Origin: Microcebus murinus
Taxonomy: Eukaryota > Chordata > Mammalia > Primates > Cheirogaleidae
DNA: 64,000 nucleotides
Reading direction: 5' to 3'
Assembly (NCBI RefSeq): GCF_040939455.1
Contig: NC_134117.1
Location: 49,011,001-49,075,000 of the forward strand
Shown piece after piece: positions 1 to 12,316 of the stretch. Both the position numbers and the translations under genes were made by a program. Position 1 is the stretch's first letter, and each line of letters begins with the position of its first letter. The notes under the pieces were generated by a model. It saw only the letters and a program-made list of their open reading frames with translations. It made no database searches and had not been told where the DNA came from.

Positions 1-1615
1 TTCAGATGAATGTTTTTTTCTACAGGACATGAATTCATTTGAATTCCTTTTTTAAAATATATGCTTTATGAACCTATTTTTAGAGTTTTGTTATATTAAA
101 GAAATTCATTCAAATCTTGTACATCTATGTTTAGAACTGATTTGACTTCTCTTTCTTAAATCATTTTGTATCCCCACTGGAAAAAAAAATAAATGTGTAA
201 AAGTATAGACTAAATAAAACAATTGACAAAGCTAAGAAAGAGCTAAACAGGTAAAATACTTGTATTGGTTAGCCCTAAGTGAGAAGAGAACTAATAAATA
301 CAAATAACTTAAATAGTAAAATCTTTGAATTGTGAATTGGCTTACTAAATGTGAACAGAAACACCTTGTAACATTTACAGATTAAATTTTCTCAAAAATC
401 ATTATTTCACTTACATTAGCTCTGTGACATTTTCAAGTTTCCAGTTTTAAAGTTTCAAAAGTAAATTCAAGTCTGTGGGATGTTTGTGTTATTCTAAGGC
501 AATTTTATCTTACCCACTGTGAGGCTTGTGAGCAACTGGGAAAAGCTTTCTTCTGCATATTGGAAATTAATATATATTTACTGGAGTCTTACTGGGTCCA
601 TAACAGATTCTATTTTTAATGGAAAAAAATCATATCTATTTATGTACTTATATTTATGTCAATATATCTAGCCATTATACTAGCAAAACACATAGTTTTA
701 TGCATTTCATAATATTAACTGAAAAATATAGCCTCTTTCTTTTTTTTTAGTACCTGATCCATTGCATCACAATTGCCTACCAGCAAAATTGCCCTTCTGT
801 ATAGGTTCTCCAGGTACATCTGAGTTTCCTAGAAGAAGGCCTTCTGTTTCTTGGCTTCACAACATTGAGTCTGCAACACAGAATCCTAGAGGCAGTGCCA
901 CTTTGCTTCTCGGAGATGCCCTTCGCTAGTGATTACTGCTATCCCTCACACTGTCCTTGATTGCTTTCAGGGGTGATTATAGTGTGTATTTGTGGTGGAA
1001 TGCTGCACTGCTCTCCCAGTCACCTAAATGATTGAAATGGACCATCTAATGTACCATAAAACAACTTACAGCAGGATGTACAATTAATAAAAAATTACTG
1101 AAGATTTGAGGATAACAGGAACCATACACAAATATAGGAAACATCAAAAAAATAACCTAAAGCTACCACATAAGCCCACACCACCTAACGCGGTCTTAAT
1201 CTTATTTTTCTGTGTGGCTCCTGTATCCTTCATCAGGGAAACTACTCCAGGCTGTGGAAACCCAAATAAATTGACCTCAGGTCCAAAATAGAGGGAATAT
1301 TTTTATTTCAAACACACTTGCAAGGCCTACTGCCAGAAGTTCTTATTTTCTGTACTTAGTATTTTTCCCCAAGATATTTGGCATCAGGGACAACTAGTCC
1401 ATGAAGGCAAACTCCCACCCTCTTAACATGTGTGCTTGCTTCATGGACCTGAAGAAACATTCATAACATAGTCCAAAGTTACTCATTTCCTAAAGTCTGG
1501 GCTATTAGTCTATAGCAACCACTGTAAAGGAGTTTAAAGATATGGATATATTTTATTATGTTTGAAAAAGAATTTCTGTTAATGACTTCATTCAAGAAGC
1601 TTAAAATGATATAAG
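1..1615. other. AT-rich stretch without recognised gene or repeat
   Basis: I see no coding signal or clear repeat here. The longest reading frame is 61 codons (1106-1291) and matches nothing I know. Short A and T runs are scattered through it. It is treated as ordinary non-coding sequence. Confidence 0.5.
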
Positions 1616-1660
1616 TATGTGTATGTGTGTGTATGTGTGTGTGTACGTGTGCGTGCACAT
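1616..1660. repeat. (TG)n-rich microsatellite, interrupted
   Basis: The tract alternates tg and ta dinucleotides (tatgtgtatgtgtgtg and so on), then passes through gtgcgtgcac. It is an imperfect simple repeat, likely length-variable between individuals. Confidence 0.85.
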
Positions 1661-1734
1661 GGACACAGGCATATATATTTTAAAAAATTAAACAAACAAT
1701 ATACCAGAACAAGAAGGCTTTATATACTGCAACT

Positions 1735-1905
1735 TATTTTTTATTGTATATGTTTGATATGTACGATATGATGTTTTGATATACACATATACATAGTGAG
1801 ATGATTACTACTGTCAAGCAAATTAACATGTCCATCCTCTCACATAGTTACCATTTTTCTGTGGTAGGAACACTTAAAAATCTATTCTCTTAGGAAATTT
1901 CCATG
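1735..1905 (-). mobile_element. Old L1 3' UTR fragment (L1MA/L1MB type)
   Basis: Read on the minus strand, this matches the 3' UTR of mid-age mammalian L1. The + strand has the typical antisense phrases 'gatgttttgatatacacat', 'tgattactactgtcaagcaa' and 'catcctctcacatagttacc'. It is a fragment with no poly-A tail visible. It may be one decayed minus-strand L1 with the ORF2-like piece at 2040-2180, split by a younger insertion. Confidence 0.75.
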
Positions 1906-2039
1906 ATGAATGAAAATGAGGCTACAAACACCAAAACTTATTGTGTACGGTTAAATCAGTATCTTCATTTTCATTCATCTCCAATTATTTTCTAATGTTT
2001 TGTGATTTCTTCCTCTACTTATTTGTATTTATGTTGTTT

Positions 2040-2180
2040 GCTATCAACATGTTTGCAAATTTCCCAAGCTGCTCTACATTATTGATCTCTAGTTTCACTC
2101 CACAGTAGTCAGAGAATATACTTATATGATTTCAATCACTTCAAATTTATTGAAGATTTTTCTTATCGTTTCCTTTTTAA
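2040..2180 (-). mobile_element. L1 ORF2-derived fragment, old
   Basis: The phrases 'ttgatctctagtttcactcc' and 'cagtagtcagagaatatac' on the + strand match antisense L1 in the middle of ORF2. The match ends just before the T-rich start of the younger L1 at about 2190. No open frame survives. Confidence 0.6.
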
Positions 2181-2189
2181 TTTCTTTAT

Positions 2190-2985
2190 GTTTTTATTTC
2201 AGAATATTAGGGGGTACAAATGCTTTGGTTACATAAGTGTTACAGAATATTACGGGGGTACAAATGCTTTGGTTACATTTGCCTTTGCACTGCCCAAGTG
2301 AGAACTACAAGCATGCCCAATCCCCAGATGGCATGCACTGCACCCATTAGCTGTGAATTTATCCTACCCTTCCTCCTTCCTCCCACCTGCCCGACACCTG
2401 ATGAATGTTACTTCCATATGTGCACATAAGTGTTGATCAATTAGCACCAATTTAATGGTGAGTACATATAACGCTTGTTTTTCCATTCTTATGATACTTT
2501 ACTTCGAAGAATGAGCTCCAGCTCTAACCAGGATAATATAAGAGGTGCTAGTTCACCGTTGTTTTTTATAGTGGAGTAGTACTCCATAAAATATGGTATA
2601 TGGTAAGTAACATATATCATATTTTATTAATCCACTCATGTATTGATGAGAACTTAGGTTGTTTCAACATCTTTGCAATTATTAATTGCGCTGATATTAA
2701 CAGACTGCAGATGTATTTTTAATAGAATGTCTTTTTTCCTTTGAGTAAATACCCAGCAGTGGGATTACTGGATAAAATGGTAGTTCTACTTTTAGTTCTC
2801 TGAGGTATTGCCATATTACTTCCAATAGACGTTGTACTAATTTGCAGCCCCACCAGCAGTATATGAGTGTTCCTGTCTCTTCACATCCATGCCAACATTT
2901 GTTGCTTTGGGATTTTTTGATAAAAGCCATTCTCACTAGAGTTAAGTGATATCTCATTGTAGTTTTGGTTTCGCTAGAATTTTTA
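2190..2985 (-). mobile_element. 5'-truncated strepsirrhine-type L1, 3' UTR plus ORF2 C-terminus
   Basis: The left edge is a T-rich tract followed by 'gggggtacaaatgctttgg', the antisense of the lemur-type L1 3' end. Next come the 3' UTR ('accaatttaatggtgagta', 'ccagctctaaccagg') and the ORF2 C-terminal region, running to about 2985. The terminal block is present twice: 2201-2234 and 2244-2278 are near-identical, separated by 9 bp. No convincing target-site duplication was found. The insertion is about 0.8 kb of a 6-kb element. Confidence 0.85.
2697..2957 (-). pseudogene. L1 ORF2p C-terminal remnant
   Basis: The minus strand translates to 86 residues including MRYHLTLVRMAFIKK, NKCWHGCEETGTL and VELPFYPVIPLLGIYSKEK. 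These match the C-terminal segment of L1 ORF2p beyond the reverse transcriptase domain (typical pattern [22 protein letters not shown]). The endonuclease and reverse transcriptase parts are absent through 5' truncation, so no function is possible. Identification is firm; the exact subfamily is not. Confidence 0.85.
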
Positions 2986-5900
2986 TATCAAGTATTATAT
3001 ATTTTCATTATAATCATTATAAAGAATCATTATTTGTTATTATAAACTTTGTTTTCTTCATAATTACATGTGTAATACTAATGTTGAAATTTCCTTCCAT
3101 TTCTTTGTTTGGCACCCTGAGAAATAATTGGCTTTTGCATAAGATATCAAGACCTCTAGATTTCCAGATATTATCAGCAAATATATCAACATCTGGTAGA
3201 TGAGGCACATTTTTTTCTCCTGGTGGTCACTTTTAATTATAGATGGTATTCTTTCCTAGAGCATTGCGAAAGATTTGCCTTCAGGTTTCTTGGCTAAGAT
3301 TAAGCCAAATGCTCATGCGTGGCCTTATGGAGGATAAACTCTGTGATAGAAGGTCTTCTTTGTCAACAAAGAAGAGGTGATGGAGATGAATATTGGAAAA
3401 CATTAAACAAGTATGGTGAATATTACAGCTTTTTATTAAGAGAAGCTCACTGAGATAGGAGATGTGGGCTTCCCCTTGCCCACTACACTCTGAAATAGAG
3501 CTTACGGACCTACTATCTTAAACATCGAAGCTTCTAACCTATGTCTGTTGAGATTTTTTTAAGTTGCATCATTTGGGAAGCACAAGCCACTTCTTCACTT
3601 CCCTGTCAGAATCAAAGGCTGGATTCCAAGTCTTTCGGTACCAGTAGCATATCATGAGAAATATTTTCATTTTCTAACCATGACCATCCCTTGTTTGGGA
3701 GTATACTAGCCCCTCTTCTGACATGATATGGAGGTTTTAAGGTGGCTAGGATTTCAAACACTGCATTTCAGCTGTTTGATGTGAAAGAATATTTGTGCTA
3801 TGATCTCTGCAGGAAAAACAAGAAACAAGTACATAAATAAATAGCATAAAAAATAACATTAAGGGTCTCAGAGTGAAGGATAGACTGATGATAGGCTATA
3901 TATTAATATTAGGGCACAAATACATTGATCAGCTGACTGTTAGCACATCACCAGGACTCTGATGCTACCTGGAATAGTAATCTATGTTATAGGAAAAACA
4001 CTGTGAGAGGGTTTTAGTTGAGCTTTAGAGCTGTCACACTTAGCCAATGCCCAAGTGACCCCTTCTCTGTTTTATTAATGTGTCATCCTTGCATTTTCAT
4101 ACCCACCCTGCTTTGTTCCCTTGCCACCTCTCACTGCCCTCCAAAACTTTAGAGACATAAGTCAACAGCAAAAAATATCTTACAATATGGAGTAAGATTT
4201 GGAAAAAGCTAGAAAGATGACAAGTTGAAAAAATTTTCTTTAATCTGTGTTACCTTCCTATACAATTCAGTGACATACTTTTTCATCTGTTTCTTAGCTT
4301 ATTTTTAACCTCGGCTTAATATTTTAAACTTGACTTCTGGAATCTAATCTCTATTTCAGATATTAATTCTTTACTTAAAAGTATTTTTAAAGTTTATTCT
4401 TTGGCTAGCATATAATTAACTGTAATCCTCCCTTGATATTGCTCTCATATTTAAATCTCTGGTGAAGAATAACAACATGCACTTTTTAATTCTTTAACTA
4501 CAAAACATTAATAAGAATATATAATTTAGAGCACAGTATACATTATATAACATAATGATTTGTCCTGTGACTATAGACAGTATATATTTCATCAAGGTTC
4601 CTATAATAATGAACTCATTTTGATCTTCAATAATTCATCTGAGGAAATACTTTACATGGGATTTTTTAACACAGCATGTTATGATTAAAGCCTGGGTCTT
4701 TTCATCAGAATTCTTTTACAAATTTCTAATTGGATTAGAATTTATTTGGTCTTATGGTTTATAACCTTCAGACGGCCAGAATGCAGCTACCTCTCTTAAA
4801 CTACTGGGGCACGGGAGAATATAACTAGCAATAGTATAGTGCATTAACACTCCCAAACATAAACCTAAAAGAGATTATATAACACTGTTGTGTTTACATT
4901 AAGATGATATGTTACTCACTGGAAAACATTCAAAACTCCAGCAAATCAAGAAAATGTGAAATTGGCAAATAGCAGGTGGTTAGGACCGTTAGATACCAAT
5001 GAGATCCACATATTTTGCTAACTATACTAAACACATTTCTTCTGCAGAGAAAGAAACAGTAGGATGCTGATTGCTTCTCATATCCTTGCTTGCTTGCCTT
5101 GTATCACATTTTCGGAAGAAAACTGTCTTTTTAACTATAATTTATAATACATTATGTAATTTACTGCTACACTGAACACGCAGAAAGTATTTATTTAATT
5201 TGAAATTTAGGACCTGCTGAGGTTGGTCCAATTAGTGTGGCAAAGCAGAACTGTTGTACTTTTGTTGAAATTCAACATTCAATACTTAAGCAAGTTCTTT
5301 CGATATATAAGTTTGACCATATGCCACTTCCTTTGTTAGTTGAGTTCTATTAATGATAGCTTTAATTACCATTTACGAAAACAATCTTTTCATAATGACT
5401 CATATATATTTTAACTTGTGATGTGAATATTCCCTTAGAGTAAGCCATTATCTTTTTTTTTAATAGAAGTTATGAAATTCAATGATATTGATTAATAGTT
5501 GTTGGCCTCCTATATTCTTACCTTATAATGATGAAGTGTTATTTGTGTATATATTTGCATATACATATATATATATATATGAAAATGCTTGTCTCAATAT
5601 TTTTATGTAATTTTAAGTCATCAATAGTCCTATTTCAAGCTGATCTCCCCTATAACATATGTGGCAGATACCCAAAGAAAATTTCTTAGGACTTGTCTTA
5701 ATTATTTCCATCAGATTAATTTGTAAGCCACAAAATTTAGGTTACAAGTAATCAGTAAAAGAGAAAAAAAAACATTATTTGGCCACCTACTAGTAACTGA
5801 AACCTTAGGCATCAATATCTATCAAGGAATACTGAAATCATCAAGATTTCAAATCATTAGCAGGAAATCAAGATTGACACTAAGGCCCAGTGTTTCCCCA

Positions 5901-7224
5901 GGAAAAGTCAGGGCTTCTGCATACATTTTAGAGGTCTTTCAATATCCAACATTAGGGACCCCTAAATCACATCATAATTTTTGAGCATCAAGCATGTTCA
6001 GTTTAACTCCATTTATGACTCTTTGCCCTTAGGAGAGCTAATGACCAATCTCAGGCAAGACTAATTCCATTTCTCTGAGATCTGTTGTACATCTCATAGA
6101 GATATTCAGTCTTTTCCCCTTTCCTGCTTCTATCTCTTCCTCTGATGTTTTCCCTCTTTACTTCCATATTCTCTGTTTCTCAATCACCACATATCTCACC
6201 TGAGTTAGGTGTCATTTCATTATACTTTATTACCATTACATAATTGGCAAGGATATCAGGAATTTTTTTATTCCTTAAGAAAGTGTTTTAAACTATGTTT
6301 TAAGCATTTATCTTTGAGAGATCTGGCTAATTGGAGATAAATCTCTCCTATTTCTGGTATATTTTCCACCTTTAAGGCAATTCTATCTGCCTTGTTCTCT
6401 GTCTTCTAAATCACTCTTTATATTTTACACAGATAGAATAAAAATAAACTTCCTAACAACACTAGGGAGATAGATTATTCTCTTATTTTATAAACATTAA
6501 AACCAAATTTAATAACTCACCCAAAGTCAGGCAATTGACAGATAAATGGTGAAATTTCATACGTATTCTATCTTTTTCTAATATCTGAACCTTTTCTACC
6601 AGTGAACATTTCATCAAGATTTGAATAACTACCATTAATTGTTTTTTTCTATCTTTCTGATTCTTCCACTTTGACTGTATTTGGTAAGTTTGCATAATTA
6701 ATACCTTAATGTAAATATCTTTTTCTGTAAGTGATATGTATTTGCTTATCATTTGTCTCCTGCATTTTATATAAATACCAAAGTTTGTTTGCTAAGAAAT
6801 CTGAATTATAAACTCTCTAGAGTACAGAACACCTAAAACTTTTTAATAAGATTTAGTACAATATCATAATAAGTGAGTACAACATAAGAGTAATTTTGTG
6901 ATGCTGACTTTCATCAAGAAACATCAGTCCTATAAGCAAATCTGAATGATTTGTTGAAGCATTCTGCTTGCAGGTCAGTGTTGCCCTGCCTAATGAAAAG
7001 TCCCCTCTATCCCTCAGGTCCCTATATGCTATATACAAACCTGCTTCATGCAACTGAAAGTTTCAGGCATGGACATTTGGCATTTTTAGAAATGGGAAAT
7101 TGCAAATGCTTACAAATAAAATATGCTCTAAGTGAGCAGCTCACTTACATGAGTGTTGGGAAGCATTCTTATTCTGACAGCAAATTTTACTCTGCTTACT
7201 AGAAAGAAATTATCCTTAAAAATC
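2986..7224. other. Long AT-rich stretch, no recognised gene
   Basis: About 4.2 kb has no repeat or gene that I can support. It contains a short (AT)n run at 5555-5580. Frames at 2946-3203 (85 codons), 6483-6752 (89 codons, minus) and 6951-7202 (83 codons) show no recognisable domain. Some decayed repeats may be hidden here that eye inspection cannot detect. Confidence 0.45.
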
Positions 7225-7395
7225 ACAATCTTTGGAGCAATATCTGAGTTCAAATCTTACATAATGTGTGCAATATGACTTTGGAAAATTAACATCTGTG
7301 AATTAAATTTCCTCATTTGTAAACTAATGACCATTTATGTAGTTACTTGTTATGAGAAATGAAAGACATCAAATACCCCAGTGCTTAGTAAATTA
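7225..7395 (+). mobile_element. MIR SINE
   Basis: The order of motifs fits a mammal-wide MIR on the + strand: a 'gagttcaaatct' block, 'atgactttggaaaattaac', 'aatttcctcatttgtaaac' and 'cagtgcttagtaaatt'. It is heavily diverged, as expected for the family. Confidence 0.7.
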
Positions 7396-7610
7396 TAAAT
7401 TATTTTCTCACATTCCCTCATTGGGGGCAGGATATTATTGCATGTGCCTTGCAAGTAAACAGTTATTTTACATATGTAACCAGCTCATTGTATAGTGAAG
7501 CCAGGAGATAATCCTCCTACCATATGGACTTAAAACTTTGTTCTCAGACTACTCCTTTTAAGTGGGAACGAAATGAGCAAGTAAAGTAACCTAATGCCTC
7601 AAAAGTGAAC

Positions 7611-9475
7611 CTGTTGGATCAAATGTTAGGTCTATTTTTATTTCTTTGAGGAATCTCCATACTGTTTTCCATAGAGTTTGTACTAATTTACAGTCCCACC
7701 AACATTATATAAGCATTCCTTTTCAACTGCATCCATGCCAACATCTATTGCTTTTCGATTTTTTATAACTATCCATTCTGATAGAGATAAAGTGATATAT
7801 CATTGTGGTCTTAATTTTCAATTCCCTGATGATTAGTGATGTTGAGCATTTTTTCATATGTCTGTTGACCATTTGCATATTGTCTTTTGAAAAAATTCTG
7901 TTCATATCTTTTTACTACTTGTTAATGGGGTTGTTTTGTTTTGGTTTGTTTGGTTTCTTGTTGATTTGTTTGAGTTCTTTGTAGATTCTGAATATTAACC
8001 CTGTGTTGGATGTAGAGTTCACAAATATTTTCTCCCACTCTATAGGTTGTCTATTTACTCTGTTGATAATATCCTTTGTGGTGCAGAAACTTTTAAATTT
8101 AATTAAGTCTTATTTATTTATTTTTGTTGTTGCCATATTTACCTTTGGGATCTTAGTCATAATTCTTTGCCTATATCGAGGTCAAGATGAGTTTTTCCTA
8201 TGGTTTCTTCTAGGATACTTATGATTTTGTATCCTACATTTAGGTCTTTAATCCACCTTGAGTTAATTTTTGTATATGGCAAGAGATAGGGATCCTGTTT
8301 CATTCTTCTGCATTGGGCTATCCAATTTTCCCACCACTATTTATTGAATAGGGCATCCTTTCCCCAGTGTATTTTTTTCTCTGCTTTGTCAAACATCAGT
8401 TGATTGTAGCTATATGGATTTATTTATGGATTCTCTATTTTATTCCATTGGTCTATGTCTCTCCCTTTATACTAGTATTATGTCATTTTAGTTGCTATAA
8501 CCTTCTAGTATAATTTGAAGTCAGGTAATGTGATGCCTCCATATTTGTTCCTCTTGCTTAAGATTGCTTTGGTTAATTGGGCTCTTTCTTGATTCCATAT
8601 GAAGTTTAGCATTATTTTTTCTATATCTGTGAAAAATGACATTGGTATTTTGATGGGAATTGCATTGAATCTGTAAATCACTTTGGGCAGTATGGACATT
8701 TTAACAATGCCGATTCTTCCAATTCGTGAGCATTAGATGTTTTGCATTTGTTTGTATTACCTATGATTTCTTTCAACAGTGTTTTGTAGTTCTCCTTGTA
8801 GAGATCTTTTATCTCCTTTGTTAAGTATATTCCAAGGTATTTTCTTTTCTTTTCAGCTATTGTAAATGGTATTGTATTATTGATTTGACATTCAGCTTTA
8901 CTGTTATTAGTATATAGAAATGCTACTGATTTGTGTACATTGATTTTATAACCTAATCTACCCAAAGGTAAAAAGTCATTATATCAAAAAGACATCTGTA
9001 CCCAAATGCCTATCACAGCACAATTCACAGTTGCAAAGATATGGAATCAACTTAAGTGCCCATCAGTTGATGAGTAGATAAAGAAAATGTAACACACACA
9101 CCCACACATCATGGAGTACACTCAGCAGTAAAAAAGATTGAAATAATGTCATTTGTAGCAACTTGGATGGAACTGGAGAACACTATCCTAAGTGAAGTAT
9201 CTCAGGAATGGAAAAAAAACACCATGTATTCTAACAAATAAGTTGGAGCTAAACCATAAATACACATTTTCATAAAATTGCATAAAGGACATTGGAAACT
9301 AACAAGGGGGGAGGATGGAAGGATGAGGGGAGATAAAAATTTACCTATCAGGTACAATGTACATTATTCTAATGATGGGCACACTAAAAGTCCTGACTTC
9401 AGCATTATATAATTCATCCATGTAACAAGAACATTTGTACCCCCTAATCTTTTACAATAAAAGTTATTTAAAAAT
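7611..9475 (+). mobile_element. L1 insertion with 5' (twin-priming) inversion
   Basis: Two L1 segments lie back to back in opposite orientations. 7611-8960 is ORF2 in minus orientation, from the late reverse transcriptase region to the C-terminus. 8961-9475 is plus-oriented and continues from almost the same ORF2 position ('cccaaaggtaaaaagtcatt') through the 3' UTR to a short A-rich tail at about 9475. Placed on the L1 map the two pieces are nearly contiguous, with only about 20 bases missing between them. That is the usual outcome of twin priming during L1 integration. The 3' end, 'aacatttgtaccccctaat', is of the strepsirrhine L1 type. I could not find target-site duplications. Confidence 0.85.
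7723..8965 (-). pseudogene. L1 ORF2p remnant (RT to C-terminus), inverted segment
   Basis: On the minus strand, 8678-8965 reads [17 protein letters not shown] and [19 protein letters not shown]. 8505-8699 reads [20 protein letters not shown] and [11 protein letters not shown]. 7723-7905 reads HMKKCSTSLIIRE and SNRCWHGC. These are successive blocks of L1 ORF2p from the end of the reverse transcriptase domain onward, now in different frames. The frames are broken by stops and shifts, and the endonuclease domain is absent. It is a dead copy. Confidence 0.9.
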
Positions 9476-9734
9476 AGACTTGCAATGATATATTTTAAAC
9501 ACTGGAAAATTTACTTTTTCATCCTGGACTCCAAATTTCTTATTTAGATGATGAAATAGTTAAGCAAAATCATTTCTAATATTCCTTCTAGTCAAAAAAG
9601 TCAATAAATGTAACAGAGTGAGTGAATGTGCAAAGAGACTATTCCAAATTCAGTCAACTACATAACCAGGAAAACATCAGAAGAGTTAATAATAATCCAA
9701 GCAATTAAAATGGCATATATTAAATATAGGGGAT

Positions 9735-9933
9735 GCATTAAGGTGCTCAGATTGCTATAACAAAATACAATAGACTGGGTGGCTTAGACATCAGAATTTG
9801 TTTTTTTCACAATTCTGAAGGCTACATGTCCCAGAGCAAGATGCCAGAAAAATTTGGTTTCTGGTGAAGACTCCCTTCCTAGCTATAGACCACCACCTAC
9901 CTGCTTGCTATGTCTTCACGAGGCCTTCCTCTG

Positions 9934-9977
<44 letters not shown>

Positions 9978-10124
9978 TGGAGAGAAGAAAGGAGAGATCT
10001 ACTATTTCTCTTCTTATGAGGACACCCTTCCTATCCCATTAGGGCCCCACTCTTACCTCCTCATTTTACCCAACTTAGCTCCTTAAATGCTCTTGGAGGG
10101 AGAGCAATTCAGTTCATAACAGGG
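9735..10124 (-). mobile_element. MaLR/MLT1-like LTR fragment containing a (GA)n tract
   Basis: The + strand phrases 'gattgctataacaaaatac', 'agactgggtggctta', 'tcttatgaggacaccc', 'attagggccccactctta' and 'caattcagttcataac' are the antisense landmarks of ERVL-MaLR solo LTRs. The match is diverged, and the final 'caaatacagtcac' block is missing or decayed. A (GA) microsatellite interrupts it at 9938-9976. No internal retroviral genes are present. Confidence 0.65.
9938..9976. repeat. (AG)n microsatellite
   Basis: A near-perfect run of about 18 ag units lies inside the LTR-like element. It creates a spurious RERERERE reading in one frame (9854-10042). Confidence 0.95.
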
Positions 10125-11031
10125 AGTATGGCTATAGTAGTTGAAAAGAAAATGTACAGCATCCATCTATCCATACATTCATTAAGCAAAGTTTATGAAA
10201 CTCAAAAAGATATTTAGAAAGAATTAATAATTATGAAAGGAGAGAAATTGATGACATAGAGTATATTTTAATAAAGGTTTCTCAAATAATTGCAAATTTC
10301 ATTTTTTTGTGACTAAATTCTGATGAAGATAAAAGAGAGAATAGATGAAATATAACATTAAAACAGAGGAAAAAGACATACTACATGTATGATTGAAAAT
10401 AAAAATAAAATTCCCTACACTTATGCCAATGAATTCAAATATCCACATGAAATAATTGAGTTTCTGGGAAAATAAATATTACTTTTATTGGCTCAAAAAA
10501 TGTAAAAAGAGGAGTTCATCAAATTATTTGAAAACTCAAATAATGAACTATTTATAATATTCAGTTAACATGTAATTAATACATTCTCCCACCTGTTTCA
10601 TAGTCCAGAAAAAAATTGAAAAGCTTCAGATTCATTCTATGATGTTAAGTTATGTTAATATTCACTAATATTAGTTATTAATCTGAGCCTTCAAAAGAAA
10701 AGTCTGTACCAATTTCACTTACAAAATTGAATTAAAAATTCAGAAATAAATATTAGCAAATGTTAATTATATTCACAAGTTCTTTAATTAATAGTTTATC
10801 CTATTTTTGGAAGCATAACCTCCCCCCAAAATGCAAGGAGGGTACATGTTATGAACTATTATTATAATCACCACATTGTCAAATGTAATTATTTGAATAG
10901 TGACTATTTCAAAGTCAGAGGGTAGGGAGCTGTAATGAGGCACTAATGAATAACACCAAAAGACACAGATCTTGGCAAAAAATATTTTACTAACAGAAAC
11001 CTCTGCGGATAGGAGTAGGTTTTACCTTAGT
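10125..11031. other. AT-rich stretch without recognised feature
   Basis: I see only A/T-rich sequence here, with no reading frame or repeat that I can name. Confidence 0.45.
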
Positions 11032-11910
11032 TTCAGTCATCTATCACTGCATATGAAGCTACTCTAAAATTTAGGACCTTAACACAGAATTATTAATAAT
11101 TTATTATTTCTATGATTCTGCTATCTGTGTGTGGCTCAGCTGGATATTTCATCTGTTCTATGTAGTGTCTGTTGGGCTGGAACTTCCAAGATGGCAGTGT
11201 TAGGCTGCTAGGACAGACTGGGTGACTTAAAGAATAGAAGTTTATTTTCTCACATTTCGTGAGGCTGGAAGTCTAAGATCAAGTTGCTGGCAAGTGTTGG
11301 TTTCCCCTGAGGCTTCTCTCCTTGGCTTGCAAACAGCTGCCTTCTCACTGTTTCCTCAAACGGCTTTTTCCTGTGCACGTGTGTTCCTGGTGTCTTTTCC
11401 CTACTCTTATGACCTCATTTAACCTTATTTACCTCTTTAAAGGCCATATCTCCAAATACAGTTAAATTGGGAGTTAGAGCTTCCACATATGAATTTGGGG
11501 AGAAATACAATTTAATTTATAAGAGTAGCTTTACCACTTACCTGTCTAATATCTCAGTTGGTATGGCTGCAATAGCTACAGGCTGGGTGGACATTCTCCT
11601 CCCTCTAACAGGCTTTTCACTGTGGCTGGCTTTGGATTCACTACAGCTGGCGGTCTCAGGGCAAATCAGACATCTTATATGGTGATGGCATTCAAGAAAA
11701 CAGAAGCTTCAGGGCCTCTTTCTTGAAGGTGAGACCAGGAAATGACAGAGTATTACTTCTGCTACATTGCATTAATCAAGGCAAGTCATAGCTAGCCCAG
11801 AATTCAGGGTGGGAGGATAGAGAAATGGACTCTCCCTCTTCATGGGTAAAAAGGCATGCATACAGAGGAGGGAGAGAATTGATGATTTCTTTCATTGGAG
11901 GCTACCACAC
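11032..11910 (-). mobile_element. LTR-like (MaLR type) repeat, split by a second LTR
   Basis: The left part (11032-11198: 'cagtcatctatcactgc', 'gtgtggctcagctgg', 'cttccaagatggc') and the right part (11519-11910: 'ggcggtctcaggg', 'gacatcttatatgg', ending 'ggaggctaccacac') look like the two halves of one old solo LTR on the minus strand. The middle is occupied by another LTR. The family assignment is by memory of MaLR-type LTRs and is tentative. Confidence 0.5.
11199..11518 (-). mobile_element. MLT1/MST-like LTR nested in the preceding repeat
   Basis: 'ttaggctgctaggacagac', 'tttattttctcacatttcg', 'ggaagtctaagatcaag', 'cctctttaaaggccatatc', 'caaatacagttaaattggg' and 'catatgaatttgggg' give the ordered antisense landmarks of a MaLR LTR. 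The outer repeat resumes on both sides, so this is the later insertion. No target duplication could be read with confidence. Confidence 0.65.
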
Positions 11911-12307
11911 CCCTGAAAAGAACTAATGTTCCCAATGTCAATCAACTCTGGAAGATTAATGCTGGGATTGGGAATAAATTTCATGAAAAGGACATAATGA
12001 ATTCAAGGGAAGAAAGAATCTTCTTTTTCTGGGTGGTAAAATAAATGTAGTCAAATTCTAAGCCCTCTAGAGGTCTGAAAGAGCTGTTAGGAAGAGATTG
12101 GCTGAAAAGAGTTTAACAGCCCTCAGGCTTGGTCAAAAGTTTTACTTTACTCTCTGTTCTATAATACTCATTCATTGTCCTTATCCTTTTATTAAATTCT
12201 GATTAAAATTACAGCCTGGTAGTAGCTCTGCTGCATGGATCCAGAAAAGGGTCTGTGTTCATACTTCAGATGAAATAATATAAAGGAGAGAACAGTGTCC
12301 CTTGCTC
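11911..12307. other. Unassigned spacer
   Basis: About 400 bp between the LTR complex and a short L1 tail. I see no feature. Confidence 0.4.
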
Positions 12308-12316
12308 AAAAACCAA

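Noticed and set aside
9854..10042. Frame with an RERERERE tract
   Set aside because: Produced by the (AG)n microsatellite within an LTR-like repeat.
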